The notes: generated by a model not told the origin, from the letters alone. A stretch of DNA of 64,000 nucleotides from Ashinkailepas kermadecensis (GCA_034440615.1 JAOTOM010003665.1:2501-66500), one strand, 5' to 3'; counted from the first letter of the stretch, positions 13,262 through 26,165 are shown. Translations and numbers: made by a program.

Positions 13262-13276
13262 GTGCTATCCTTATGG

Positions 13277-13897
13277 AAGCATCAATGTGAGTACGGTTCG
13301 AGACATACGGGTTTGAGTTGTTGCTTGCAAATGCAGTAATTGCGAGTCACTTGGTGGGATGCATTTGGATAATCGAAGTACTTGAATTACTCATTGAATT
13401 AGATAATTACTTCCTTCGATTGATGGTTTAATTGCGGATAATGGATATTCTTTTTTGCGTATTGTCCAGCCAGTAGCCACTGAAATCCATTTCTCCCGAT
13501 TAACACCTCATCTTGGGGAGAACGATGGGCCTACTGTGCCCATCCAACGCACCTCTACATCCACATAACCACACTAATGCATTGGTGTGGCAGGCTGGAA
13601 GCGTTGCAATGCACCTTCCACCCTCTTCACGACCTCTGCCCATCTAACCTCGCAATACCCCCCCCACTCCATCCACAAGCCGGTCAGACACAGGCGAGAG
13701 CCAGTCCAGCCTCGAAGCGACAGGTGTCTGCACCCTGACAGGTCTTGCCCGGCTGCCGACACGTGGACGGCTCCCCGGTGCAAGTTTCACACCGCCGCCG
13801 ACCATAGCCCGGCTCCTTCATCTGGCGAGCAGCGAGACAAAACTGGCGCTAAGCGGATTGACGGATAGCGATGGTCGCACCGGCCGGGAGAGGCTGC
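13277..13897. other. no gene seen
   Basis: Unique sequence between the truncated SINE-B and the 41-bp array. Confidence 0.55.
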
Positions 13898-14718
13898 GGC
13901 CGGTTGTCACCTGCCCTCTCCGCCCGGCCACGCTCGGCGGCCGGTTGTCGCCTGCCCTCGCCGCCCGGCCACGCTCGGCGGCCGGTTGTCGCCTGCCCTC
14001 TCCGCCCGGCCACGCTCGGCGGCCGGTTGTCGCCTGCCCTCTCCGCCCGGCCACGCTCGGCGGCCGGTTGTCGCCTGCCCTCTCCGCCCGGCCACGCTCG
14101 GCGGCCGGTTGTCGCCTGCCCTCTCCGCCCGGCCACGCTCGGCGGCCGGCTGTCGCCTGCCCTCTCCGCCCGGCCACGCTCGGCGGCCGGTTGTCGCCTG
14201 CCCTCTCCGCCCGGCCACGCTCGGCGGCCGGTTGTCGCCTGCCCTCTCCGCCCGGCCACGCTCGGCGGCCGGTTGTCGCCTGCCCGCGCCGCCCGGCCAC
14301 GCTCGGCGGCCGGTTATCGCCGGCCACGCTCGGCGGCCGGTTGTCGCCTGCCCTCTCCGCCCGGCCACGCTCGGCGGCCGGTTGTCGCCTGCCCTCTCCG
14401 CTCGGCGGCCGGTTGTCGCCTGCCCTCTCCGCCCAGCCACGCTCGGCGGCCGGTTGTCGCCTGCCCTCTCCGCTCGGCGGCCGGTTGTCGCCTGCCCTCT
14501 CCGCTCGGCCACGCTCGGCGGCCGGTTGTCGCCTGCCCTCTCCGCTCGGCGGCCGGTTGTCGCCTGCCCTCTCCGCCCGGCCACGCTCGGCGGCCGGTTG
14601 TCGGCTGCCCTCTCCGCCCGGCCACGCTCGGCGGCCGGTTGTCGCCTGCCCTCTCCGCCCGGCCACGCTCGGCGGCCGGCTGTCGCCTGCCCGCTCCGCC
14701 CGGCCACGCTCGGCGGCC
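13898..14718. repeat. 41-bp GC-rich minisatellite, about 20 units
   Basis: The unit contains GGCCGGTTGTCGCCTGCCCT, CTCCGCCCGG and CCACGCTCGGC. Several units lack CCCGGCCACG. Because 41 is not a multiple of three and the unit has no stops, long open frames occur on both strands. They are not genes. Confidence 0.97.
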
Positions 14719-15117
14719 ACCGTTGGCGGCCAAGCCGGCGGCCAGCACGGAGCGCGCGTCCGGCCGCGACGTGTGAGCGATCCGCGACATGGGACGCGGC
14801 TGGACATGGGACGCGGCTAGAAAACGTCACTTGAGTGGTGCCGCCTGATGTGCGGCGGGTGTCGCGGATTGTATCGTCGCCGCTGACAAGCGCTGGCCGC
14901 CGGCTTACATTGCCGCAGATGAAGAGGGGCAGCGTCCGTCAGAAAAGTGTGACGGACGCTGTTCTTGGCGGTAGCTGATTGGCCGCTGGGCAGCGCGGCC
15001 GTTGACGTGTTAATCCGCCTCTGCTTCTCTGGCGGTTTTCGTCCATGTCAAGAGCGCCCAAGCACAGATCGTCGCCCCGCTTAAGTTGTATGTACACGTG
15101 GTCAGGATGCTCTTTGG

Positions 15118-15215
15118 TGCTACACTGGTGTGTGCAGCGGTCAGTACTTCTGGTGCAGCACCAGTGGTGCGCTTCTGGTGCAACACCAGTGGTAAGCTTC
15201 TGGTGCAGCACCAAT
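15118..15215. repeat. about 30-bp palindromic tandem repeat, 3 units
   Basis: CTTCTGGTGCAGCACCAGTG-type units recur, each containing TGGTGC(A)GCACCA self-complementary sequence. Confidence 0.8.
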
Positions 15216-15400
15216 GTATGGGTGGTGCTGTCTACTGTGATCAACTTTGGGCTGGGATTGTTCATCAGATTGCAATAATTGCAATCTGATATCCTGTATC
15301 ATCCTGTATCCCTATATCATGTAACATCCGGTATAATTGCAACTATGCAATTACACAGGACGCCTGATTTGATACTGATGGGACTAACGTCTACAGGGGG

Positions 15401-15583
15401 CAGTGGTGCAGCCAGGATTTTCTTAAGGGGGGGGGGGAGCCGCCCCCCAAAAAAATGTCATGAAACAAAGAAAGTTATCGGTTAAAAATATCTGAAAATC
15501 TCAAACTTTCTTGCTTCATCTAGTGCATTTTGGGTTCCTGGGTGACCCCACACCCCCACCCCCACCCCTTGGCTGCGCCTCTG
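15401..15583. mobile_element. short hAT-type MITE (183 bp)
   Basis: The left end CAGTGGTGCAGCCAGG and the inverted right end CAGAGGCGCAGCCAAG form an imperfect terminal repeat of the widespread hAT CAGTGGCG(T/C)AGCC type. The flanking octamers ACAGGGGG and ACAGAGGA match at 6 of 8 positions, consistent with a decayed 8-bp duplication. The ends are G- and C-run rich and there is no coding capacity. Confidence 0.65.
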
Positions 15584-18242
15584 ACAGAGGAGCTCTGGCA
15601 AACATACATTCGCCCGCAATATCGCAGGCTAGGTGGATTGAAGGATTATACAGATATTCAGCCTTGGTGATTTGTATGGTGGAGAAACATACAGCCAGAC
15701 GAGCTATACATGAAATATTGGACTTTTTTTAATGGTGATTACAAATACCTACGACAGATTTCACCAATTCAGCCTGGAAGGGTGTGATGTGGGAATGTTG
15801 CCTGGAAAATGTCCACATCCTGCCCAGAAAATGTTTTCGAAGCTGGGAAATATGCATCTATTTTCGGGATACATTTTATTCCAATAGATCAAGAGAAGCT
15901 GCGCTACTTCGGGCATGAAACGAGGAGCGCCCGCTTCGGAGTGCATAATGATCTGACTGCAGGAAAACTATTCCATAGTGTTCATGGACGAGATAAAGGA
16001 GCGTACCAAAGCTGGCAGCAAGATCCTGTTGCCGAAATATGTGATGCCTTCTCTCGAAGCATTACTTGGTGAAGTATGACTGGGTGAAGCATAAAATACA
16101 TAGTGAAGCGTGATGCAGGCGTGAAGCATCAAAGGATTTCCATTGATGGACACAATCACTTTTGATGCCCTCTCTTAGAGGCAAAATTGGGTCTGTTTCA
16201 TATGTTATTATTGATCTGCGACCAATAAGGGCCTGGACGTAGCCAGCGAAACGCCGTTTCGTTTTCGCAGCCTTGGCCTTGGGATATTTAAGCTGGAAGA
16301 TCTACTGAAGCATTCATTAATCTACAAGCATTAATTCCATGCCCAATTTAACGTGATTGGGATTTATTTTTGTTCGTTCCGTTATCGTGTTTACTTTCCT
16401 TTGTTTCATCGTGAAGAGGCGTAAAGGTTCATTATGTTCTTCTCAAATCTTCTTCATGGGTTAAACAGGCTTAGACACTTCTGGAAAATCTCCGCTTTCG
16501 CCAAACCCCTAAAACTGGTCGCATGGAAGCAAAAGATTGCATCACCAGGCTACTGGTACATTGAGGATGATATTTCAATGATTTTGATTGTAGGTGTGCT
16601 CTTACTACCTGTACTTCCAGGCAAACCATTGGGAAGTTTCCACGACATTATTAAGGAGCAATTACTTCACATCAGAAATATGTCCGCAATAGCATTCTCC
16701 CAGTCTATCAAAGCTGGGTTACATACCATCCTCCAAAACCTCCCTCGACTAGAAAATAGGTCCCAGAAAGCTACTTCTCGCCGTTGGTGATGAATCGGTC
16801 CAGTTTATGGACCGACAACTTCAAGTGCTTTCTACAGTTATAGGCGTCGTGAAGCCGAATCTCTGTGGTATTTTTTGCGAAGCTCGCAACTGTCAGCTTA
16901 CTTCGAAGTTTATATGTAAGGGTAGATGTCAGATGATATGATATGGTGTAATATACATCGTGCACTTATGCATATGATAATATAAAGATGATCCAAATCA
17001 AGAGAACATAATGCGAACATATATGTAGTTGGCTACTTCCAAATGTATCCACGTATCCCGTAGGCACTCTGTATTATACAGACGGACATGAAGAAGTGGG
17101 TCGCCCGAACAGCACGGACTTGAGACTCCGAATGTTGCAGTCCAAGGCACTCAAGCCGGTCGGTGCGGGCTCCATAGGCTGCAACAACGGCATCGGTATA
17201 AGGAAAGCTCGCAGGAAGGTGGTACGGGACTACTGGTAACTCGGTAACTGGAAATCGGGAAGTTAATGGTGCTTGACAGCGTAAACTGCACAATAGAGCA
17301 CACACAATGATGAATGCTGATGTAATTGTTCGGGTTTGTGTTGTGCTTCGCTGTTGTAGTTTGCTGGTTTGTGTTTTGGGTATCGTTCTCAGCTGAACTT
17401 GCACTGCGTTATGTCACTATATTTGGGCTGTTTTATAAAAAGATGCTGATACCTCTTCACGACGGCGGTATATGTCCAGTCCCATTGCAATTGCAAATCG
17501 CCTCATTGGAAAATCGAATGTTTTTTGTCATTTGATCATTTTTAGTCATTTAATGTCATTTTAGTGCTGGTTTCTTATATTTTTCACGGTGTTTTCGATT
17601 TTCACTTCACCATCAAGGTAAAGCTTGGATACGTAACAAATTCAAGGTAGAGAAATATTCCTCTGAATGCCAATGATCTATGCTTTTTTCAAACCTGGAA
17701 GAAGGCATCAGAAGGCATCAGCAGCATTCGTTATCACAGGTAACTCAGAAACATGGTCAGAATTTCAAAGGTGTCTGCAAAGGAGAGCAGATTTTCGCCT
17801 TTTTTGCTCAGATTGATGTCTCATTTGATGTTTTTACTAACTAAAGCAACGATTTCACCCAGATATCTTCAATTGCACCTTTCGTTGTACTCGATAAGTC
17901 TATGTATCTCAGGCAGCTTTACATTGACCTTCATAGCGCACGGCACGGCAGAGGTCAGGCAATGCTGAGATTCGTCGCTCACGAAAAATTATGGGGATAA
18001 TTTTCCTCATAAACGAATGCTACAAGAAGCGGAAATGTGGCTTACTTCAAAGCGGAAGGTGGTCGGATTTCTGAATTCCGATTTGGGACACGCATGCCCG
18101 TAGAGGTACATAACACCCCCATGGACTTGGACGAGAAAAATGAACTTAGAACCCTCTCGCCTCCCAATAAAAACCCGTTGGCGTCGCTTCACCACGTCAC
18201 AATTCCCAGATAGTAATTCCTCGAGAAAACTAAACTTCTCGC

Positions 18243-18303
18243 CTGAGTGATAGCAAATAGTCGCCAACGCCGCCTGAGTGATAGCAAATAGTCGCCAACG
18301 TCA
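18243..18303. repeat. tandem duplication of about 31 bp
   Basis: GCCTGAGTGATAGCAAATAG followed by TCGCCAACG occurs twice head to tail. Confidence 0.9.
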
Positions 18304-20060
18304 GCTACTACGCTACAGAAAAAAAACATCTTTGCGACACAAATCATCAAACTTTGAGGTCAAGAAACGGGCATCAACCATTATTTTCAAAATCGCTCAC
18401 ACTGATTTCTTTACGCACTGAATTAGATGGTGTACATACTTGTATTTTCCTTACAACGACATTCATCACTTAAAGGGGTAAAAACGTCAGGTTTATGACG
18501 ACACATTCCAAAATTATCCTCAATGATGGCACTCAATTTGCTTGACACAGTGCACTAAAATGTTGAAATTTGAGTTGAGACCCACACTTGATGACAATTG
18601 TTTTTGAGAACACTTTTCCTTTTGACATCATTAAGTGTCTTTTTTTGCCACAGGATATAAGTGAGATTTAAGTCTTTAAAAGAACGTGTGGCTTCTGGCA
18701 GCAGCACTGTCGGCTGGTAAAGGGAGCAGATACGTATTGACATCATCACTATCACCAAACAAGCAACATAGGTCATAGAAAGTAACTCATCAATAGACAT
18801 TATCCATCTACAGTTGCGCATTTTTTAACACGGGTTGGCGTTTTTCACATCGCCTTCATTCCTCTCCACTCCACAAAAGATCAACTTCAGAACAATGGCT
18901 TCACATGCCTTCACGCTGTGCAGCGGTACGTTCATCGGTGTACAAAAGGGGTCAGTCAACGAACAATCATAGTTTTAGCGACATGGTCTCAATGTGGCTT
19001 CCAGGGCTGTGTCCGTAGTACAGCTCTGCATATCCATCGATGAGCCATAGGGTCGTCCAAATTAGTGATCAACTGTCAAATTCGCCCGACTTGACTGATT
19101 TTCGCACACAGGGTACTTCTTTATGCGTTCAATCAAGCCGTTTTTTCCTTTACAATTGTGCTTGTGGCCTATTGGAGTGATCAAAATGCGAGGTCATTAT
19201 TAGCGACTGTCATCTTTCCATTGATACTCTCCCATTTAGTCTTCTCAGTGCGTTTGGCAGGACGTTGCTTTTCGTAGATTTTGCGCTTACCTTTGCAACC
19301 TAAAAGGGGCAAGGAACAAGTTCAATGATTATATTGAGACGACTTTGATAAAAGTAGCACCCATCCTACTTCTTCCATCCGTAGGTCAGGAATAATAATT
19401 AAATCTGCCTTCAAGTTGTGGGATTTGTGGTCTAGGGCAATTATGATGTTTCTGAAGTGGCCTCAATTATATGACGGCAAAGTTGTATTCGGTGTGTCCA
19501 GAAATATGGACATGAAAAAGGTACTCTTCTAAACTCCGACCTCCTGGTCGGCATGAGGTCACCGGCCAAGGCGCAACCCCACAAGAAGCTGACCTACCCC
19601 AGGCTAAAGGTCACTGAGCTGAAATATTCAGATCAACTTGAAACTTGACCCACGGCTAGTTCTATGCCAGCTGTATGGGCACATATCTCTACCACATCAT
19701 AGTTATGCACCATGGGCACAGAAGCTACAAGCCGCGTATATACACAACGAAGTTAATCGAGGAATAAATACATAGGCCATTCCGGTCAGATTACTCAAAT
19801 TTACCGGGAAACTAGCCCATAGGCAATTGCTGATGTGCCGATTTTTATCAGCACGAAAGCTAGGAAGCGTTCATCATGATGATCAAGGGGTAGAGGGCTA
19901 CCTCTACGGCAATGTTTTGGTCAGTTTGAGCAGCTCGACCTCGGGGCCTGAATGGTTACGTCCCAGATATTGCCGCCATGCTGACCCGGCCGCAGTCCAC
20001 CAGCGATCGGATCTCAATACATTTCCCCGAAAATATCGTATGCCAATCCGATTTGGCACT

Positions 20061-20400
20061 CAGATCGATATTGGAGGCTCTTCGTGTATACAGGCGGCAT
20101 GACAGATCGATATTGGAAGCTCTTCATGCATACAGGCGGCATGGCAGATCGATATTAGAGGCTCTTCATGTGTATAGGCGGCATGACAGATCGATATTGG
20201 AGGCTCTTCATCTGTACAGGCGGCATGACAGATCGATATTGGAGGCTCTTCATGTGCACAGGCGGCATGACAGATCGATATTAGAGGCTCTTCATGTGTA
20301 CAGGCGGCATGACATATCGATATTGGAGGCTCTTCATGTGTACAGGCGGCATGACAGATCGATATTAGAGGCTCTTCATGTGTACAGGCGGCATGACAGA
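20061..20400. repeat. 42-bp minisatellite, 8 units, open in one frame
   Basis: The unit length is three times 14, so one + frame (19978-20406) stays open and would read RSILEALHVYRRHD repeats. Differences between units include synonymous (TTG/TTA) and non-synonymous changes. There is no start context, splice signal or family similarity to support coding. Confidence 0.95.
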
Positions 20401-20620
20401 CACTGAATCTACAACCATCATCTGCATATGAACGTTCTGCCTCAACTTGGGCTTACCGATGACCACTTTGTCAAAAACGGTCTTCTATGACATTCAGACA
20501 AATCTGGGACGTCCGACCTCATGACTCTCTGGGAATCCAATGTCAACCTGAACATGAAGATGAACATGTTGCTAGTTTGGCAAATGCAAGCTTCCACGCT
20601 AAGCTATGGTGTTTGGCAGC

Positions 20621-20902
20621 TTGACGTCCTGACTTCACTCCCTAACTTTGACGTCCTGACTTGACTCCCTAACTTTGACGTCCTGACTTGACTCCCTAAC
20701 TTTGACGTCCTGACTTGACTCCCTAACTTTGACGTCCTGACTTGACTCCCTAACTTTGGTAAATCAGATGCCCACTTTGCGTTGACTGCTACTTTGACGT
20801 CCTGACTTGCCCTAACTTTGACGTGACTTGACATTGATGTCTTTGACTCCCTAACTTTGACGTCCAGACTTGACTACCTAACTTTCACGTCCAGACTTGA
20901 CT
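20621..20902. repeat. 27-bp minisatellite, about 6 regular units plus degenerate ones
   Basis: The unit is TTTGACGTCCTGACTTGACT + CCCTAAC. The 9-residue periodic frame on the minus strand (KLGSQVRTS) is an artefact of the 27-bp period. Confidence 0.95.
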
Positions 20903-21784
20903 TGCTGGAATTGTAGTGCTCACCCGTAGCGAGCGCGATCTTTCAGCATACCGCAGCAGCAACAGCAGCACGCGAGCTACGGTGATGTGCAGTGGTTGGT
21001 GTAGCAAAAACAACGCATTCAAAGTGGAAGAACAAGGGCGTTCACTTTAAAACAGATCTACAAACGAGAGAGGAACTTGCCGATAACTACAAACCTCATC
21101 ACCTTTACAAGGCAGGGAAATTTCACATATTTTCTGAAATAATTGCAAGTGATTGCGGAACAATGTGACGATGTGACGACCTGACTCTTGGTGTATTCGT
21201 CCCACGCGTTCCTCTGTCGCAGAATCCACGCCTAGTGCACACAGCCACGCTTCACCAACAATTGTCAGTTTTTGTGGAGATCTGCAGCTGAACTAGCGCT
21301 GCATCACACGTCGTAGCGACACGATCACTGTCACCGCTACCAGAGGTACGCACAGAAAAAGCAATTCTGGAGAAAAGGTCAAGGTGTGCTGTGAAGATTG
21401 AAACCGACATCACGGAGTGCGAATGCGCAGAGAAGCTAACCTCGACAAAAACGCAATTTAAGACACTCAATGGTTAAACAAGCAACTTCAAGAAACTGCA
21501 TAGAATTATCCTTGAAAAAATCGACCTGGTTTGGCAAACGATCGAGTTTACAAAGAGAATGACAATGTGACCTTGAATAATAAGCACATTAGTGGGACTT
21601 GGCTGGTCAGGTGACTGAATTGAGGGACTAATAGAAGGGAAAATACAGGCAGGTATTTTTTTTCTCCCGGATGGCACTTGAAAACATTTGGATGTCCGGC
21701 CGCACGATGCTATGATGAACTTTGGTTAGTCACGTTTTGATAACTTGAGTTAAGTTGATTATATACGTGGCATGTGGAGGAAGT

Positions 21785-21790
21785 ATATGT

Positions 21791-21852
<62 letters not shown>
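21785..21852. repeat. compound AC/AT microsatellite
   Basis: An (AC)n tract runs into an (AT)n tract. Confidence 0.98.
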
Positions 21853-21855
<3 letters not shown>

Positions 21856-22035
21856 TGACTCCACCCGCCAGACCGCAGCGAACGGCGCTCGCTGCTAGCC
21901 GTACTGCGCCAGTAGGACCGGGTGGCCGCCGCTGATAGCCTCTGTCAGGCCTGGTGTGTTTCCGCCGTCGTCCATCCACTCAACCAGCCCTAGCCGGTGC
22001 CACAGGATACCGTGTCGTCACCAGCAGACTGAGTA

Positions 22036-22866
22036 TGATCCGCCGTACTGCCCACTGCTGTCAGCCGCGCCTGGCAGGTGGGCCTGATCCGCCGTACTGC
22101 CCACTGCCGTCAGCCGCGCCTGACAGGTGGGTCTGATCCGCCGTACTGCCCACTGTCGTCAGCCGCGCCTGGCAGGTGGGTCTGATCCGCCGTACTGCCC
22201 ACTGCCGTCAGCCGCGCCTGACAGGTGGGTCTGATCCGCCGTACTGCCCACTGCCGTCAGCCGCGCCTGACAGGTGGGTCTGATCCGCCGTACTGCCCAC
22301 TGCCGTCAGCCGCGCCTGACAGGTGGGTCTGATCCGCCGTACTGCCCACTGCCGTCAGCCGCGCCTGACAGGTGGGTCTGATCCGCCGTTCTGCCCACTG
22401 CCGTCAGCCGCGCCTGGCGTGGGTCTGTCCGCCGTACTGTCCTGCCGTCAGCCGCGCCTGGCAGGTGGGTCTGATCCGCCGTACTGCCCCTGCCGTAGCC
22501 GCGCCTGACAGGTGGGTCTGATCCGCCGTACTGCCCACTGCCGTCAGCCGCGCCTGGCAGGTGGGTCTGATCCGCCGTACTGCCCACGCCGTCAGCCGCG
22601 CCTGGCAGGTGGGTCTGATCCGCCGTACTGCCCACTGCCGTCAGCCGCGCCTGGCAGGTGGGTCTGATCCGCCGTACTGCCCACTGCCGTCAGCCGCGCC
22701 TGGCAGGTGGGTCTGATCCGCCGTACTGCCCACTGCCGTCAGCCGCGCCTGGCAGGTGGGTCTGATCCGCCGTACTGCCCACTGCCGTCAGCCGCGCCTG
22801 GCAGGTGGGTCTGATCCGCCGTACTGCCCACTGCCGTCAGCCGCGCCTGACAGGTGGGTCTGATCC
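22036..22866. repeat. 49-bp minisatellite, about 17 units
   Basis: The unit contains TGATCCGCCGTACTGCCCAC, TGCCGTCAGCCGCGCCTGGC and AGGTGGGTC. Small deletions occur near 22420-22500. Confidence 0.97.
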
Positions 22867-23182
22867 GTCCCCAGCCCCACCCCGCCCCCGGTCCTGTCCG
22901 TGGACAGAGGCTGCTCGGTCGGCGGCCACCTCAGTCGGTGTGTGATACCACACAATGCAACTAACGACCTACCGCCGCGCAGCGTTTAACAATGGCGCAT
23001 TACGCGGAAGCGGCGTCACAATAGTCGACAGCCACTCGACAGTTTCAAATCATTCGCCGCATTGTGCCGGAGATGTGCTGAACCGCCGTGGCGAAAATCG
23101 CCACCACACTACCGGCTCGGCGGTTTGAAAGCTTCTGTGATGAAAATCGCCACCTTGCCACCCGTTGGGCGATTTGAGCGCG

Positions 23183-23352
23183 TCCGCTGTGACCAAGTCC
23201 AGGTCGTGATATGACTGTCCGCTGTGGCCAAGTCCAGGTTGTGATATGACCTCCGCTGTGACCAAGTCCAGGTCGTGATATGACTGTCCGCGGTGACCAA
23301 GTCCAGGTCGTGATATGACCTCCGCTGTGACCAAGTCCAGGTCGTGATATGA
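23183..23352. repeat. 33-35-bp tandem repeat, 5 units
   Basis: The unit is TCCGCTGTGACCAAGTCCAG + GTCGTGATATGAC, alternating with or without CTG before TCCGC. Confidence 0.93.
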
Positions 23353-24028
23353 CAGTCTGACACAAAGTAGACCGGCTGTCTTCTCGTGGCTGCTCGTGGT
23401 CCCTAGGAGCCGGCTCGTTCACCACCTCACACATTCATCAGCACGCCCTGATGCACGCCAGATGAGTGTACAATCACGCACGTCGAGTCGGTTCCGCACC
23501 AGCACGCACTAGCCGAGCAGGGGACCTCGTGGCCGCGGCAGGCGGTGCCGCCGGCGAGCCGCGGCCGGCGGCCTGTGCCCACACAGCTTCAGGCCGGCCT
23601 GGCATCCCTGCTGCGGTGGCGGGGTCCTCCGCTGTCACGGGGCTCGCCGCTAACGACGGAGTGGCCCCGCCGTCTGCTGGACAGGCTGGTGTCGGAGCAC
23701 AGCCGACAGGCTGGTGTCGGAGCACAGCAGCACCGGCCACAGCAGCGGCCTGCTCGGCCCGGGCTTGGCGAACGGATCACACCGCACGATGGCCTCTGGT
23801 GCTGTGCACCTGGCGACGCGGACGTGCCCACGAAAACGTCGGGTTTGACTTCAAGCGGATATGACGCGCTGTCAGTGACGTGGCGTGGCTGCTGGATAAA
23901 GTAGTTTGGTCTCAATGCGAGCTCTGCCTAGCTTGGGACGGCTTAGCTCATGCTCTTCACCTTACTTTCGTCATTACGCAATTGTGCGTATATTGCAGCC
24001 ACCACGTCCGCCAGCCGGCGACTGGTGT

Positions 24029-24222
24029 GGCCTGCAATGTAGCGCAGGTCCGTGTGTCAACTGTCTGCTCCCGCCTGGTGTGCCCTGTATTGTGGCGCAG
24101 GTCCGTGTGTCAACTGTCTGCTCCCGCCTGGTGTGCCCTGTATTGTGGCGCAGGTCCGTGTGTCAACTGTCTGCTCCCGCCTGGTGTGCCCTGTATTGTG
24201 GCGCAGGTCCGTGTGTCAGCTA
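24029..24222. repeat. 53-bp tandem repeat, about 3.7 units
   Basis: The unit contains GCGCAGGTCCGTGTGTCAAC, TGTCTGCTCCCGCCTGGTGT and GCCCTGTATTGTG. Confidence 0.93.
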
Positions 24223-24551
24223 TCTGCTGTCCTTGTGTCAGCTTTTCTGCTGTCCATGTGTCAACTGTCTGCTCTCGGCCATTTAATGTCACTTCATTCA
24301 GTTCTGCTTCTGCTCGGTCGTTCAGCGCTGAAAAATGTTCTGGTGACGTCTTGGAGGAACGCATTAGGCGCAACAGAACTTACAACTACTCTTCGGGGGT
24401 GCTCCAACAACGGCCCCTCTCTGTAGACTGCACTCGTGTCTCAACAACGGTTTGTGCTCCCCTCTGCAGGCTACAGGGATGGCCGTAAAGCTGTCTGGGT
24501 GTCCGTAAAAGTCGTACTGCGGAGCTCCTTCAGCACAGTCGAAAAGATTCT

Positions 24552-24602
24552 CGAAATATTTGGGGGACAGTGACATCGTCCCCCTCCCTGGCTGCGCCAC
24601 TA
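24552..24602 (-). mobile_element. possible hAT MITE end fragment
   Basis: CCCCCTCCCTGGCTGCGCCACTA resembles the inverted CAGTGGCGCAGCCAGGG tip seen at 15401-15583. No partner terminus or target duplication was found nearby. Confidence 0.3.
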
Positions 24603-24798
24603 ACTTCACTGGCACAAACCATTCACGTCGATGAGACTCCACCGGGTGATATCTCTATGTGCGCCACTGCTCGTCGCCATCGGACTATTGTCAGCCACAC
24701 CTTTGCGGGACAGGGAACTCCGGAACCGCCAAGCCGACTCGAGGGCGGATCGACGCCAATTTTAGTCAGGTCATGGGATTACAGAGGTACAGACACAG

Positions 24799-24944
24799 GT
24801 TGACTCGTTATTGGCTTCACGACACGTCGACTGCTTGTAGTCATATAGCGTCTCTATTGTTCACTTCGGCTGATCGCAGGTGAAGAGCAGTGGCACATGG
24901 CACTCGGACCACAGCCTTTCGGTTGGGAGACGAGCGTTCTGTCC
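24799..24944 (-). mobile_element. SINE-B, old diverged copy
   Basis: GTTATTGGCTTCACGACACG, CGTCGACTGCTTGTAGTCATA, GGCTGATCGCAGGTGAAG and CCTTTCGGTTGGGAGACGAG match the reverse SINE-B order with many substitutions. Box B is disrupted. No target duplication was seen. Confidence 0.7.
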
Positions 24945-25310
24945 ATTGATTTATATCTATGCTACCCTCTGCATTCCCTGGAAGGAGCCCATTCATTGAC
25001 ATTGAGACTCTACACCACAAAAGCAAGATGAGGGAGAAGGCCCCAAATATTCACACAAAATCACATCACGTCTGATGCTAAGAATTAACCGAAATCTTGC
25101 CATCCCACGGCTGAGTTTCCACGACGCCCCCTCCCCGCTCTACCTGGGCGTGTGACCGCTGCCTGGCAGTTGTCCATACGTGGCTTTGCTGCGCACGTTT
25201 CCCAGTGAGCGCTGTGATCTGTGTGACCCTCGGCTGGGTCATAAAGCGGCGTCTGTGATCTGTGGCGGCACGGCGTCAGATCTCACCCGCGTCCCCGTCC
25301 GGGGCCCGGC

Positions 25311-26165
25311 TCCGACTCCAGCTCCCATTGCAAGCTCCCAGCCCCGACTCTAGTTTCCACTCCAGCTCCCAGATCCCAGCTCCGACTCTAGTTCCCACTC
25401 CAAGCTCCCAGCTCCGACTCTAGTTCCCACTCCAAGCTCCCAGCTCCGGCTCTAGTTTCCACTCCAGCTCCAAGCTCACAGACCCGGCTCTAGTTCCCAC
25501 TCCAGCTCCACGTTTTCGCTATAATTCCCACTCCAGCTCCCAGCTCCCCACTCCGACTCTAGTTCCCACTCCAGCTCCCCGCTTCGGCTCTAATTCCCAC
25601 TCCAGCTCCCAGCTCCCCGCCCGGCTCTAATTCCCACTCCAGCTCCCAGCTCCCCGCTTCGGCTCTAATTCCCACTCCAGCTCCCAGCTCCCCACTCCGA
25701 CTCTAGTTCCCACTCCAGCTCCCGGCTTCGGCTCTAATTCCCACTCCAGCTCCCAGCTCCCCACTCCGACTCTAGTGCCCACTCCAGCTCCGCGCTCCCG
25801 CTCTAATTCCCACTCCAGCTCCCAGCTCCCCGCCCGGCTCTAATTCCCACTCCAGCTCCCAGCTCCCCGCTCCGCTCTAATTCCCACTCCAGCTCCCAGC
25901 TCCCCGCCCGGCTCTAATTCCCACTCCAGCTCCCAGCTCCCCGCCCGGCTCTAATTCCCACTCCAGCTCCCAGCTCCCGCTCCCGCTCTAATTCCCGCTC
26001 CAGCTCCCAGCTCCCCGCCCGGCTCTAATTCCCACTCCAGCTCCCAGCTCCCCGCCCGGCTCTAATTCCCACTCCAGCTCCCAGCTCCCCGCTTCGGCTC
26101 TAATTCCCACTCCAGCTCCCAGCTCCCCGCCCGGCTCTAGTTCCCAATTAAGCTCCCCGCTTTGG
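25311..26165. repeat. about 37-bp pyrimidine-rich minisatellite, about 23 units
   Basis: The units are built from CTCTAATTCCCACTCCAGCT, CCCAGCTCCC and CGCCCGG. The + strand is strongly depleted in G and purine runs. Confidence 0.95.

Larger units (their letters stand above)
14719..20060. other. no gene supported
   Basis: Unique DNA except the repeat at 15118, the MITE at 15401 and the duplication at 18243. One + frame at 16434-16790 (118 codons) contains a hydrophobic segment (MILIVGVLLLPVL) but resembles nothing I know and has no supporting signals. Confidence 0.5.
20903..24028. other. no gene seen outside arrays
   Basis: Unique stretches at 20903-21784, 22867-23182 and 23353-24028. The last is GC-rich with open frames on both strands due to composition. 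Confidence 0.5.

Noticed and set aside
13818..14834. Open frames of about 280-330 codons on both strands
   Set aside because: They are generated by a stop-free 41-bp GC-rich tandem unit read in every frame. No domain, and equal openness in opposite strands.
16434..16790. 118-codon + frame with a hydrophobic segment
   Set aside because: No recognisable family, splice signal or codon pattern. Length is within chance for this base composition.
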